64,000 nucleotides of DNA from Bradyrhizobium diazoefficiens (GTDB taxonomy: Bacteria; Pseudomonadota; Alphaproteobacteria; Rhizobiales; Xanthobacteraceae), in assembly GCF_016612535.1 (NCBI RefSeq), contig NZ_JAENXS010000003.1, forward strand, positions 1 to 64,000, in the 5' to 3' direction. How positions within the stretch are numbered: position 1 is the first letter of the stretch; each line of letters starts with the position of its first letter. A program made the translations under genes and the position numbers. Below are positions 1 to 8,798 of the stretch, piece after piece. A model generated the notes under the pieces. It ran no database searches and was not told the origin of the DNA. It was given only the letters and a program-made list of their open reading frames with translations.

Positions 1-177
1 TTGAAGTCTTACGAGGCGATCTTCCACCAGGATTTGAATGGCGACGGTGTCGTCAGCCCGTCTTCGACAAGTCCGGTCGGCTCGTCAGCCGGTAACACGT
101 TGGCGGCGCTGCATGATAGCAGCGCGAACGGTTCGGCGCTTGCCGAGCTGCTCGCGCACGACTTCCTCATCCGGTAA
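1..177 (+). CDS. C-terminal end of a DLNGDG-repeat protein (partial)
   Basis: An open frame runs from the first base of the window to a TAA at 175-177, so only the last 58 residues are present. Near its start it reads YEAIFHQDLNGDGVVSP, a calcium-binding-like DxNxDG loop. Such repeats occur in tandem in large secreted or surface proteins (adhesin or hemolysin-like) of bradyrhizobia. After the repeat the tail is Ser/Ala/Gly rich with no membrane segment. Only the fragment and the motif are seen; a large exported protein is inferred. Its position just before the type II secretion genes is suggestive of a secreted product but proves nothing. Confidence 0.6.
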   Translation: MKSYEAIFHQDLNGDGVVSPSSTSPVGSSAGNTLAALHDSSANGSALAELLAHDFLIR

Positions 178-200
178 AGCCGCGTCTCCAACTTGTAGCC

Positions 201-746
201 TCAGCCAACAAGACTAGCTCGCATCCGCGCAACGCCGAAGCCCTCGTGGCCAAAGGCGTTGCCATTGTAGAGCAGGTAGCCGAGATCGTCATGCTGCAAG
301 AGGCTGCCGTAGCAGACCATCTCTGAATTCCCAGCCGGACCGACCGTGGTCAGCAGCGGCTCGTCATTCCGCCTCCAGGAAATGCTCGCACAGCCGGTCG
401 CTGATGCGCCAGTCGATTCCGCGTACCACATCCGGAACATGCCGCTATCCCTCAGCACCCACGGCGCCCCTGCGAGGAACGGATCGTGCCGATTGCGGCC
501 GAGCACCGGCGCCTCGGACCCGCGTTCGAAGGTCTCACCGCCGTTAGAGGATTGCGCCAATCCGACGAAGAAGTGGAAGGGGACGGTGCCGCCCAGCGTC
601 CATCCGCCGTAATACATTATGAGGCGACCGCCGTGCTCGACGATCGAGGCAGGGACCGCGCCGGAATCGTCGAACGCACCAAGCTTGCCTGGTGCGATCG
701 AGGGGCCGACGCAAAGCGCAGCTGCTTCAGTCCGTCGCCTGTCGCC
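201..746 (-). pseudogene. N-terminally truncated glycosidase-like (beta-propeller) relic
   Basis: The minus frame is open from an in-frame TGA at 747-749 down to the stop at 201-203. Coding character (LGAFDDSGAVP, IVEHGGRL, MYYGGW, FRMWYAES, GYLLYNGNAFGHEGFG) resembles the C-terminal part of five-bladed-propeller glycosidase-like proteins often found in polysaccharide clusters. Good protein sequence extends about 40 codons upstream of the first ATG at 615-617, and I find no in-frame start between that ATG and the stop, so the N-terminal portion of the family is missing. The C-terminus looks natural. I therefore call it a remnant. A sequencing error at the upstream stop is the alternative, but the sequence beyond it does not resume recognisable family sequence. 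Confidence 0.6.
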
Positions 747-811
747 TCAACCGTCTATGGATTCCTGTGCAATGCCAGACTAGTCTTGCCTCGATGCGGA
801 GAATGAACGGC

Positions 812-1357
812 ATGACATCTGTTGAGCGATGCCACGTTGGGGGCTGGCACGATACCGGAATCGTGCGGCGGGCCGGATGGGCTGTTGCCGCCATCGCGCT
901 CCTGCTCCTGCCCGCGATCCCCGCCCGTGCCCAGTCGCTCGGCCAGGGCGTGTCGGCCTTCCAGCGGCAGGATTATGTGACGGCGTCCCGCGCCTTCATC
1001 CCGCTCGCCGAGCGCGGCAACCCGGCGGCGCAGTCCTATCTCGGCTTCCTGTTCGAGACCGGCCGCGGTGTGCCGCAGAACTACACCGAAGCCGCGATGT
1101 GGTACCGCCGGGCGGCGGAGCAGGGCGATACCCGCGCGCAATATTCGCTGGGGCTGCTCTACGACCGCGGCTTTGGCGTGCCGCAGGACATCGTCGAGGC
1201 CTCCAAATGGCTGAACCTGTCGACCGCGGCGTCGCCGCCGCGGGTGCGCGAGTCCCGGGCCCGGATCCGCGACGCCGTCACCACCAAGATGACGCGCGGG
1301 GAGATCGCCCAGGCCCGCCTGCGGGCGCTGCAATGGGCGCCGAGCCGCGAGCACTGA
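812..1357 (+). CDS. Sel1-repeat (TPR-like) secreted protein
   Basis: A 181-residue protein with a hydrophobic signal segment around residues 20-40 ending ARA|Q, followed by two Sel1-like repeats at about 68-103 (GNPAAQSYLGFLFETGRGVP) and 104-139 (DTRAQYSLGLLYDRGFGVPQ). Sel1 repeats form alpha-solenoids that mediate protein-protein contacts, commonly in the periplasm. I chose ATG 812 because GGAG at 798-801 lies at good spacing; ATG 803 and 794 are alternatives, and the longer upstream reading has no protein character. It stands alone on the plus strand, facing the convergent prepilin peptidase. Its partner is unknown. Confidence 0.8.
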   Translation: MTSVERCHVGGWHDTGIVRRAGWAVAAIALLLLPAIPARAQSLGQGVSAFQRQDYVTASRAFIPLAERGNPAAQSYLGFLFETGRGVPQNYTEAAMWYRRAAEQGDTRAQYSLGLLYDRGFGVPQDIVEASKWLNLSTAASPPRVRESRARIRDAVTTKMTRGEIAQARLRALQWAPSREH

Positions 1358-1447
1358 CAAGAAAGTCGAAAACAACTCCATGCACAGTAGGGGGCGGCGG
1401 CAGGCGAATTGCGCTGCGATGAGGATTTAACCAGATCTCGCCGGGCC

Positions 1448-2044
1448 TTAGCCGGGCCAGCCGCCGAGCCAGTTCAGATACCAGGTCTCGCCCAGCCAGC
1501 CGATCCAGATCGACGGCGCCAGGAACAGTCCGAACGGCAGAAAGGCGGCTCCGCGCAGCCGCTTCCCTCGCAAGGCAGCATCGGCGACATAGGCACCGAT
1601 CGCGAGCAGCGCCGCGAGCTCGATCACCGCAGCCACCGTCGCAAGATCGAGCCAGGCGCCGCAAACCGCGGCGAGCTTGACGTCGCCGAGCCCGAGCCCG
1701 TCGCGGCCGCGCCAGCGCCGGTAGCCCAGCATCAGCAGCAGCAGCGGAAGCGCCACGGCCACCGCTCGGACGACGGGCCAGAGCAGCGCCTCGGCGCCCA
1801 CATCGGGCACGGAAGCGGCAGCCCGGAGCAGGGCGAGCGCGAAGGCGGCTGCGGTCAGCTCGTTCGGGATCAGATAGTGGCGGGCATCGTTGGCGGCGAT
1901 CGCGAGCATCAATGCGGCGAGGTACGCACCATAGATGCCTTCCGCGGCGGGTGCCGTGACGAGGCTCGCGAACACGCCAACGAGCAGCGCGAGGCTGAGG
2001 ACGAGTGGGGCGCGGATCCCGTCATGCGCGGCTTCCTCGCTCAC
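1448..2044 (-). CDS. Type IV prepilin peptidase (A24 family), T2SS GspO-like
   Basis: A 198-residue polytopic inner-membrane protein with the two aspartate motifs of A24 prepilin peptidases: D53 in NDARHYLIPN and D121 in GLGLGDVKL. It would cleave the leader peptides of the pseudopilins GspG-K encoded on the opposite strand. It is shorter than classical GspO/PilD (about 290 residues) and lacks their N-terminal methyltransferase domain with its cysteine motif, so it resembles the CpaA/TadV type of minimal peptidase. The GTG start lies 4 bases after the gspD stop, so the two genes form one transcript. Confidence 0.85.
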   Translation of the reverse strand: MSEEAAHDGIRAPLVLSLALLVGVFASLVTAPAAEGIYGAYLAALMLAIAANDARHYLIPNELTAAAFALALLRAAASVPDVGAEALLWPVVRAVAVALPLLLLMLGYRRWRGRDGLGLGDVKLAAVCGAWLDLATVAAVIELAALLAIGAYVADAALRGKRLRGAAFLPFGLFLAPSIWIGWLGETWYLNWLGGWPG

Positions 2045-2048
2045 GCCG

Positions 2049-4430
2049 TCAGCGCGCGACCTTCGGCGGGCTCACGGTCACCACCGGATTGCTGGTCCCG
2101 ATCAGGCGGCCGTTCATCTTGCTGCGCATCTCCTCGGCAATGGCATGCGCATCGACGCCGTCCTTGATGACGGTCGGGCGGATGAACAGGATCAGCTCGG
2201 TGCGGGCCCGGGCGGTGGTCTGGTGCGAAAAGGCGTCGCCCATGCCCGGAATGGAATCCAGGATCGGCAGGCCCTGGCGCTGCTTGTTCTCGGTCTCGCT
2301 GATCAGGCCGGCGAGCAGCACGGTCTGCCCGCTCGTCACCGCGATCGAACTCTTGACCCGGCGCTGCGAGATCGTCGGTGTGAGCGAGTTGGCGCTGCCG
2401 GCGGCCACGCTCGAGATCTCCTGCTCGATGTCGAGCACGACATTGCCGTTGGCATTGGCGCGCGGCAGCACGCGCAGGATGATGCCGGTGTTCTTGTAGT
2501 CGATGGTGTTGACCACCGTGTTGTTGGCCGTCAGCACCGTCGCGGTGCCGGTCGAGAACGGCACCTGGTCGCCGACCTGCAACGTCGCCGGCTGGTTGTC
2601 GAGCACCACTAGCGACGGGTTCGACAGCACCTTGACGTTGGTGACGCCGTGCAACGCATCGAGAATGACGCGCGGCGAATTCTCGGAGCCGATCAGGAAG
2701 TTGAAGCCCGGCAAGACGCGTCCGAGCAGCGCGCCGGATGCGGCATTGACCGCGTTGGACGCCGCTTCGACGGCGCCGCTGCCAACAGTCGCGGCATTGC
2801 TGACGCCGGAGATGGTGTTGGAGATTGATCCCTTATGGCTCGCCAGGAAGAACTGCACGCCGTAATTCAACTGGTCGTTCAGCGTGACCTCGGCGATCGT
2901 CGCCTCGATCGCGATCTGGCGCTGCGGCCGATCGATCTGGCGGATGGTCTGCTCGACGATGCGCTGCGCATCCTGGTTGGCATAGACGAGGACGGCGTTG
3001 TTGGTGACGTCGGCGGTGAGCCGTACGTTCTGGAGGATGCCGTTGATGCCGGGCTTTGCACCGCCTGATGGTCCGCCGAGGCCATTGTCCTGCGCCGGCG
3101 TCGCGGACGCAGCCGGAGCGGGACGGGTGCCGAACGATGATCCCGGAGCTCCCGTGACCGGAGTTGCGGCGCCGGCAGCGGCAGTCGGGAGCGCGCTCAA
3201 CGAAGCAACCGGGTTGCTGGAGGACGAGCTCGAAATACCAGCGCCGGGCGCGACCTGGCTCGACGCGTTGTCGAGCGTCGAGTTGCTGGTCGCACTCTGG
3301 TTGAACAGCATGTCGTTCAGCATCGCCACCACCAGCTTGGAATTGCCGTAGCGCAATGGATAGGATTTCAGGTTCACGCCGTCGGTGTCGGAACGGTCGA
3401 GCCGCGCAATCCAGGTCTGCGCGCGCTTCAGATATTCCGGCTTCTGGGTCACCACGAGGATCGAGTTGAGCCGCGAGATCGGCTGGAGCTTGATCATGTT
3501 CTGGCTCATGCCGCCTTCGCCGGAATCCATGATCTTCTCGATCTCGGTGATGACGGGCTCGGGGGAGGAATTGCGCACCGGGAAGATGCCGACCGATTGT
3601 CCACGCATCCAGTCGGCGTCGAATGACAGAATTGTGTCAACCGCGGTCGCCCGGTCGGTTCCGCTGCCGCTGACGATCAACGTGTTGCGGGAATTGTCGG
3701 GGCGCATGGTCGAGGCCTTCACGCCGAAGGCATCGAGCAGCTTGAAGATGTTTTGAGCCGAGGTGTAGCGCAGCGGCACGACGGTGACGCCCTGGCCGGC
3801 TTCGGTGCTCGCCGAGCGGTCGATGCCGCCGGGGCCGGCCTCCGGCGCCGGCAGCAGGCGATAGCCGGTCCGGTCGCGCACCAGCGCCACGCCGGACATG
3901 CGCAACGCGTTCTCCAGCACATAGATCGCGTCCGCCTTGGGAACCGGACGTACCGAGGCGAGCGTCACCGTTCCCTGCACGCGCGGATCGATCGTGTAGC
4001 CGGTGTTGAGTACGTCACCGAGGATGACCTTTGCGACGGTCGCCACAGGTGCATTCTCGAAATTCAGGTCGTAACCGCTGCCGCCGCCATCATCGCGTTC
4101 GACCAGCGCGCCGCCTTGCGGCGTCGCACCATCGCTCAGATAGATCGCGGGTCTTGACGATCTGCCTTGCGCAATGCCGCTTGCCCCTGCATCCGCCGGT
4201 TGACGCGGTTGGAGGTCGAGGCCGCGGATCTTGTCGACAATATCCTGGGCCCGCGGATCTTTGGGGTCCGCTTCGACCGATTGATCGGCCGTGACGATGC
4301 ATCCAGTGAGCAGGAAAGCGGACGACAACAGCACGAGTGCTCCAGTCAACGCTGAGCGGTGGCGCGAGAGCGGCTGGACCACGTTCGACAAGTTACGCCC
4401 GCCAACGCTGAAAGTGACTGGAAATTGCAT
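2049..4430 (-). CDS. gspD: Type II secretion secretin GspD (outer-membrane lipoprotein)
   Basis: A 793-residue secretin that forms the outer-membrane pore of the type II secretion system. It starts with a lipoprotein signal and lipobox LLTGC (Cys44), followed by N-domains (about 125-400), a low-complexity Ala/Ser/Pro linker (about 440-510) typical of the N3 region, and the C-terminal secretin domain with VPFSTG and a late SGQTVLLAGL motif. ATG 4430 is chosen because AAGGGGGA stands just upstream; an in-frame start at 4457 would place this ribosome site inside the gene. It is the first gene of a minus-strand arm with the prepilin peptidase, divergent from gspE. A lipoprotein secretin suggests self-piloting rather than a separate pilotin. 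Confidence 0.95.
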   Translation of the reverse strand: MQFPVTFSVGGRNLSNVVQPLSRHRSALTGALVLLSSAFLLTGCIVTADQSVEADPKDPRAQDIVDKIRGLDLQPRQPADAGASGIAQGRSSRPAIYLSDGATPQGGALVERDDGGGSGYDLNFENAPVATVAKVILGDVLNTGYTIDPRVQGTVTLASVRPVPKADAIYVLENALRMSGVALVRDRTGYRLLPAPEAGPGGIDRSASTEAGQGVTVVPLRYTSAQNIFKLLDAFGVKASTMRPDNSRNTLIVSGSGTDRATAVDTILSFDADWMRGQSVGIFPVRNSSPEPVITEIEKIMDSGEGGMSQNMIKLQPISRLNSILVVTQKPEYLKRAQTWIARLDRSDTDGVNLKSYPLRYGNSKLVVAMLNDMLFNQSATSNSTLDNASSQVAPGAGISSSSSSNPVASLSALPTAAAGAATPVTGAPGSSFGTRPAPAASATPAQDNGLGGPSGGAKPGINGILQNVRLTADVTNNAVLVYANQDAQRIVEQTIRQIDRPQRQIAIEATIAEVTLNDQLNYGVQFFLASHKGSISNTISGVSNAATVGSGAVEAASNAVNAASGALLGRVLPGFNFLIGSENSPRVILDALHGVTNVKVLSNPSLVVLDNQPATLQVGDQVPFSTGTATVLTANNTVVNTIDYKNTGIILRVLPRANANGNVVLDIEQEISSVAAGSANSLTPTISQRRVKSSIAVTSGQTVLLAGLISETENKQRQGLPILDSIPGMGDAFSHQTTARARTELILFIRPTVIKDGVDAHAIAEEMRSKMNGRLIGTSNPVVTVSPPKVAR

Positions 4431-4471
4431 CCGATCCCCCTTGGCTCGGACGCGCAACGATTTGCGCCACG

Positions 4472-4499
4472 ATTATGTTTTTGCTAAGTAATAAGTCAA
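4472..4499 (-). promoter_or_regulatory. Sigma70-type promoter for gspD
   Basis: On the minus strand TTGACT (4494-4499, five of six to TTGACA) and CATAAT (4472-4477, five of six to TATAAT) are separated by 16 bases. It lies about 40 bases upstream of the gspD start, in the most AT-rich stretch of the 128-base divergent gspD/gspE gap. I see no equally good plus-strand promoter for gspE. Confidence 0.55.
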
Positions 4500-4558
4500 G
4501 AGTAAAGGGCCTCCGTGACACGTGGAAGCTGTTGCATTCGAGTAACAAGGTCAATGCT

Positions 4559-6256
4559 GTGAATGCGATGCGAGACCGCTCCGCCGATAGCTTCCGGCAG
4601 CACCTCCTGGAAAAATATGCGCTGCCGCCGCGCGCGCATGCTCGTATGGAGAAGTCGGGCACGGCTACGCGCGCGCGCCCGCTGCGTGAATTTTGGGAAG
4701 CTACCGATCTCTCTGCAGCCGACTTCGCCGACGAAGTGGCGGAGTATTTTGGTCTGCCGCGGCTCAGTCTTCCGCAATTGCTCACGACCACGCCCCGCCT
4801 GGAGGGCTTTTCGCGTCGCTTCCTGCGTGAATCCACCATCTTTCCCTTCAGTGCGCCGAATGGCGGTCTTCGCCTGGCCGTTGCCGATCCGTCCGACACG
4901 GCTGCCATGCGCGCGGCCGAGATCGTGTTCGGAACGACGGTCGATGTCGTAGTCGCGTCATATGAGGACATTACGACGGTCCTCGATCAGCGGGCCGAGG
5001 CCGATGACGCAAATGTCGACGAGAGCGACAGGAGCGCCGCGCAGCGATCCGACGACGATATCGAAAGTCTGCGTGATCTCGCCAGCGGCGCGCCGGTGGT
5101 GCGAGCGCTCAACGACCTGTTGGAGCGTGCGTTGGATCTGCGCGCCAGTGATATTCACGTCGAGCCGTTCCGCGCCGGGCTCGTCGTGCGCATGCGCGTC
5201 GACGGCCTGTTGCGCGCGCTGCCGTCGCCGCAAGGCATTCCGCCGCAGGCGTTGATCTCACGCATCAAGATTCTTGCCAGCCTCAACATCGCCGAGCGCC
5301 GCCTGCCGCAGGACGGCGCGGCGCGCGTCCGCGTTGGCCGCAACGAGCTCGACGTCCGCGTCGCGACCATGCCGACGCAACATGGCGAGAGCGCCGTGAT
5401 CCGCCTGCTGCCGCGCGACCGCGGCCTGCTCGAGATGAGCAAGCTCGGTCTGCGAACCCGCGACGAGAGCGCAATGACCCGCCTCCTGGCGATGCCGCAC
5501 GGCATGATCGTCGTGACGGGCCCGACTGGCAGCGGCAAGACCACGACGCTCGCGACCATGCTCTCGATCCTCAACGAGCCGACACGAAAGATCCTCACCA
5601 TCGAGGATCCCGTCGAGTACGAGATCCCCGGCGTCAACCAGTCTCAGGTCAAGCCGTCGATCGGACTGACTTTCGCCACCGCCATGCGCTCCTTCGTGCG
5701 TCAGGACCCTGATGTGATCATGGTCGGCGAAGTTCGCGACGCCGAGACCGCGCATATCGCGATCCATGCTGCGCTGACCGGCCATCTCGTGCTGACGACG
5801 CTGCACACCGAGACCGCGGCCGCCGCGGTGCCGCGCCTGATCGATCTCGGCATCGAGGGTTTCCTGCTCAAATCGACACTGCGCGCAGTGGTGGCGCAGC
5901 GCCTGGTGCGCATGCTGTGCGATCGCTGCAAGGTCCCGCATGCGTTGACCGAGGCCGATCTCGCCAAGGATCCGCGCTTTGCCGTGATCGGCTTTAAATG
6001 CGGCGAGGTCGTGCATGAGGCCGGCGGCTGCGAGCGCTGCGGCGGCACCGGGTATCGCGGCCGCAACGGCGTGTTCGAGATCCTCGAAATGTCCGACGAA
6101 GTACGTGCGCTGATCGGGCCGCAGACCGACTCCCACTCCATCGACGCCACCGCGATGCGGGGCGGCATGACGACGATGCTGGAGGATGCGGTCGCCAAAT
6201 GCCGCTCCGGGTTGACGACGGTGCCCGAAGTCTTCCGCGTCACGACGGTGCGCTGA
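4559..6256 (+). CDS. gspE: Type II secretion ATPase GspE
   Basis: A cytoplasmic hexameric ATPase that powers pseudopilus assembly. From GTG 4559 it is 565 residues: N1E-like domain (about 1-130), then the ATPase core with Walker A GPTGSGKTTT (about 321-330), Walker B DPDVIMVGEVRD (about 383-394) and a zinc-binding tetracysteine, CDRC (454-457) and CERC (491-494), characteristic of GspE/PilB. The start is unclear: AAGG at 4547-4550 favours GTG 4559, ATG 4568 is close by, and an in-frame ATG at 4475 overlaps the gspD promoter. It heads the plus-strand arm and is followed by gspF after 4 bases. Confidence 0.95.
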   Translation: MNAMRDRSADSFRQHLLEKYALPPRAHARMEKSGTATRARPLREFWEATDLSAADFADEVAEYFGLPRLSLPQLLTTTPRLEGFSRRFLRESTIFPFSAPNGGLRLAVADPSDTAAMRAAEIVFGTTVDVVVASYEDITTVLDQRAEADDANVDESDRSAAQRSDDDIESLRDLASGAPVVRALNDLLERALDLRASDIHVEPFRAGLVVRMRVDGLLRALPSPQGIPPQALISRIKILASLNIAERRLPQDGAARVRVGRNELDVRVATMPTQHGESAVIRLLPRDRGLLEMSKLGLRTRDESAMTRLLAMPHGMIVVTGPTGSGKTTTLATMLSILNEPTRKILTIEDPVEYEIPGVNQSQVKPSIGLTFATAMRSFVRQDPDVIMVGEVRDAETAHIAIHAALTGHLVLTTLHTETAAAAVPRLIDLGIEGFLLKSTLRAVVAQRLVRMLCDRCKVPHALTEADLAKDPRFAVIGFKCGEVVHEAGGCERCGGTGYRGRNGVFEILEMSDEVRALIGPQTDSHSIDATAMRGGMTTMLEDAVAKCRSGLTTVPEVFRVTTVR

Positions 6257-6260
6257 GCCC

Positions 6261-7472
6261 ATGCCGAACTATCGCTACCGCGCGCTCAATGCCAACGGCG
6301 AACTGGTCTCCGGCGCCATCGCCGCGTCCGCGCCTGGCGATGTGGCGCAGCGGATCGAACGACTCGGCCTGGTGCTGGTCGACAACGTCGCGCCGGAAGA
6401 GGGGGGAGCGGCGGGCAGCGTCTTCAGCCTCTTCAACAGGCCGAAGCCGGAAGACGTCACCATCTTCACACGCGACCTCGCGCTGCTTCTGCGTGCCGGC
6501 GCCCGCATCAATGACGGCCTGGAGCTGCTCGCAGCCGATGCCGATTTCGGCCGGCTACGCCCGGTCGTCGCCGACATCCGTTCGCGCGTCGTCTCGGGCG
6601 AGAGCTTTGCCGAAGGTCTTGCGCGGCACGAGGGACTTTTTCCGCCGATGTATATCGCGCTGGTGCGGGTCGGCGAGGCCTCGGGGTCGCTGGATCAGGT
6701 GCTCGAGGTGCTGGCTGGCGAGCGCGCGCGCAGCGAGGCCCTGCGGCGCCGGCTCTCGGATGCGATCCGCTATCCCATGTTCGTGCTGGGCGCCGCCGGC
6801 TGCGTGCTGCTGTTCTTCCTGACATTCGTGCTGCCGCAATTCGCCAGCGTCTTGCAGGACTTCAACGCCAAGGTCGATCCGATCGTCGGCGTCTTCCTGA
6901 ACATCTCGACTTTCCTGCGTGGCAATTCCGACGCGGTGCTGGCCGGACTGGCCGCTGCGATCGCGGCCGTCTGGCTGCTGCTTCGGCAAGAGCGCATCCG
7001 CCGCGGCCTCACCAACGCGATCACGCGGCTGCCGGCAATCCGCGACGTGATGAAGGCGTACCGCACCGCGCTGTTCTGCCGCAACCTCGGCCTGCTGCTC
7101 GGAAGCGGCGTCAGTCTCACCACCACGTTGCGCATCCTGATCGACATGATGGCGACGACCGGACCGTCGGCGGTCTGGAGCGATGCCGCCGACCGCGTTC
7201 GCCATGGCTCGAAACTGTCCGACGCGCTGGCTGAAACCGACGCGCTGCCGGCGATGGCGGTGCGCATGCTGCGGCTCGGTGACGAGACCGGGCAATTGCC
7301 GATGTTGTCCGGCCGCATCGCCGAATTCTACGAGATCAAGCTTCAGCGCACACTCGACCGCGCGGTCGGCATTGCCGGGCCTGCGGCGATCATCGCGATC
7401 TCGCTGGTCGTCGGCGGCCTGATCACCTCGGTGATGACGGCGCTGATGTCGGTGAGCCAGATTGTAAATTAG
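6261..7472 (+). CDS. gspF: Type II secretion inner-membrane platform protein GspF
   Basis: A 403-residue polytopic protein starting MPNYRYRALN, the classical GspF opening. Two GspF domains are visible (about 70-190 and 270-390), each with conserved (L)LLxxGxxxxxxL features (LALLLRAGARINDGLELL; LGLLLGSGVSLTTTLRIL), with membrane helices near residues 172-195, 220-245 and 370-395. GspF couples the ATPase GspE to the pseudopilus. It starts 4 bases after gspE and is followed by gspG after 22 bases, so the arm reads as one operon. Confidence 0.95.
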   Translation: MPNYRYRALNANGELVSGAIAASAPGDVAQRIERLGLVLVDNVAPEEGGAAGSVFSLFNRPKPEDVTIFTRDLALLLRAGARINDGLELLAADADFGRLRPVVADIRSRVVSGESFAEGLARHEGLFPPMYIALVRVGEASGSLDQVLEVLAGERARSEALRRRLSDAIRYPMFVLGAAGCVLLFFLTFVLPQFASVLQDFNAKVDPIVGVFLNISTFLRGNSDAVLAGLAAAIAAVWLLLRQERIRRGLTNAITRLPAIRDVMKAYRTALFCRNLGLLLGSGVSLTTTLRILIDMMATTGPSAVWSDAADRVRHGSKLSDALAETDALPAMAVRMLRLGDETGQLPMLSGRIAEFYEIKLQRTLDRAVGIAGPAAIIAISLVVGGLITSVMTALMSVSQIVN

Positions 7473-7494
7473 GCCAAGGAAAGGGGGGCTCGAG

Positions 7495-7950
7495 GTGTCC
7501 AAACATCGATCGTCAAGGCGCAGCCAGAGTCGCGCGCGGCGAGGGGAGGCCGGCTTCACCCTGGTCGAGATGCTCGTCGTCATCACCATCATAGGCATGA
7601 TCATGGCGCTCGTGGGCCCACGGGTGCTGAACTATCTCAGCGAGTCCAAGGCCAAGGCGGCAAAAATCCAGATCGAGAGCTTTTCCAGCGCGCTCGATCT
7701 CTATTACCTTGATCTCGGCCGCTATCCGACGTCGAATGAAGGCCTCGCCGGGCTGGCGCGCAGCAACAACCAGGCCGGCTGGAACGGGCCTTATTTGCGC
7801 GGCGGCGTGGTGCCCAACGATCCTTGGGGCCACGGCTATGTCTATCGTTCCCCCGGCGCGAGTGGACCCTACGATATCATCTCGCTCGGATCGGACGGTC
7901 AGGAAGGCGGCAGTGGTACGGCAGCCGATATTGCCAGCGGTGGGCGCTGA
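7495..7950 (+). CDS. gspG: Major pseudopilin GspG
   Basis: A 151-residue prepilin with a basic leader (RRSQSRARRGEAG) and the cleavage site G20|FTLVE, Glu at +5, then a hydrophobic helix. The mature part carries the GspG pattern (LDLYYLDLGRYPTSNEGL, GPYLRGGVVPNDPWGHGY) and an acidic C-terminal loop (SDGQEGG) that fits the calcium site of major pseudopilins. GTG 7495 is the start, with AAGGGGGG upstream. It is the main subunit of the periplasmic pseudopilus; processing would be by the prepilin peptidase at 1448-2044. Confidence 0.95.
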   Translation: MSKHRSSRRSQSRARRGEAGFTLVEMLVVITIIGMIMALVGPRVLNYLSESKAKAAKIQIESFSSALDLYYLDLGRYPTSNEGLAGLARSNNQAGWNGPYLRGGVVPNDPWGHGYVYRSPGASGPYDIISLGSDGQEGGSGTAADIASGGR

Positions 7951-8422
7951 CGGAATCCGCAACGCGCAAGGCTTCAATGCGCAAGGCTTTGCGCTGATCG
8001 AGATCCTGTGCGTGCTCGCCATCATCGGCCTGCTCGCTGCGATCATCCTGCCGGCGATCCCGCGCTCCACGACGCGCGCGAAGCTGCAGAGCTACGCGGT
8101 CGAGACCGCGGCGCTGCTCAAGGCCGACCGCAACGCGGCGTTGCGCCGACAGGTTTGGGTGGCGACGCAGGTGGATGCTGAGGCGCGTTCGATCCGCTCC
8201 GGCGTCACCGGGCTGACCATCCGCCTGCCGCGCGACGTGGTCGTGCAGGCGACGCTGGCCGCGCGCTGCGCCGATCGCGCCACCGGGCGGTCGATCGATT
8301 TCTTTCCGTCGGGCATGTCGTGTGGCGGGACGATCGCGCTGGCGCGGCCCGGCATGGGTTACGAGGTGCGCGTCAACTGGCTGACCGGAGGCGTCGAGAT
8401 TGTCCCGCAGAAGCTGCTCTGA
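7913..8422 (+). CDS. gspH: Minor pseudopilin GspH
   Basis: A 169-residue type IV pilin-like protein with cleavage site G25|FALIE (Glu at +5) and hydrophobic segment LCVLAIIGLLAAIILP. GTG 7913 is chosen because AGGAAGG (7901-7907) precedes it by 5 bases; it overlaps the end of gspG by 38 bases. GTG 7940 is the alternative. The frame is open further upstream but that part is only the shadow of gspG. Order between gspG and gspI and the pilin leader support GspH; sequence similarity among GspH proteins is low outside the N-terminus. Confidence 0.85.
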   Translation: MVRQPILPAVGADGIRNAQGFNAQGFALIEILCVLAIIGLLAAIILPAIPRSTTRAKLQSYAVETAALLKADRNAALRRQVWVATQVDAEARSIRSGVTGLTIRLPRDVVVQATLAARCADRATGRSIDFFPSGMSCGGTIALARPGMGYEVRVNWLTGGVEIVPQKLL

Positions 8423-8798
8423 CGGCGCCGCCGGCTTCACGTTGATCGAGGCGCTGGTTGCGCTCGCGATCATCGCCATCGTGCTCGGGACCATCGGCTC
8501 GGTCATATCAGTCACGACGAAGGGCACGCGCTCGATCGACCAGCGTCTGGCGCTGGCCGGCACGGCGGAGACATTGCTTGCGGATCTGCCGGCGCGCGCA
8601 CTGTTGAAGCCCGGCCGGCAGAGCGGCGAGCTGGCCGGCAGCCGCTGGCGCGTCGACATCGCGCCGATGAACGTTGCCGGCGGCAATCCTGCCACCGATC
8701 GCTTTGTGCCGCTGGCGGTCAATCTGCGGCTCCGGCGCGCAGACGGCAGCGCGATCCAGGTCACGACGGTGAAACTGGTCCCGAGGGCCACAGAATGA
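8400..8798 (+). CDS. gspI: Minor pseudopilin GspI
   Basis: A 132-residue prepilin with very short leader and cleavage site G12|FTLIE followed by ALVALAIIAIVLG, the GspI-type helix. TTG 8400 is the likely start, with GGAGG at 8385-8389, inside the end of gspH (23-base overlap). It overlaps gspJ by 4 bases. GspI, J and K form the tip complex of the pseudopilus that initiates assembly. Confidence 0.9.
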   Translation: MSRRSCSDGAAGFTLIEALVALAIIAIVLGTIGSVISVTTKGTRSIDQRLALAGTAETLLADLPARALLKPGRQSGELAGSRWRVDIAPMNVAGGNPATDRFVPLAVNLRLRRADGSAIQVTTVKLVPRATE

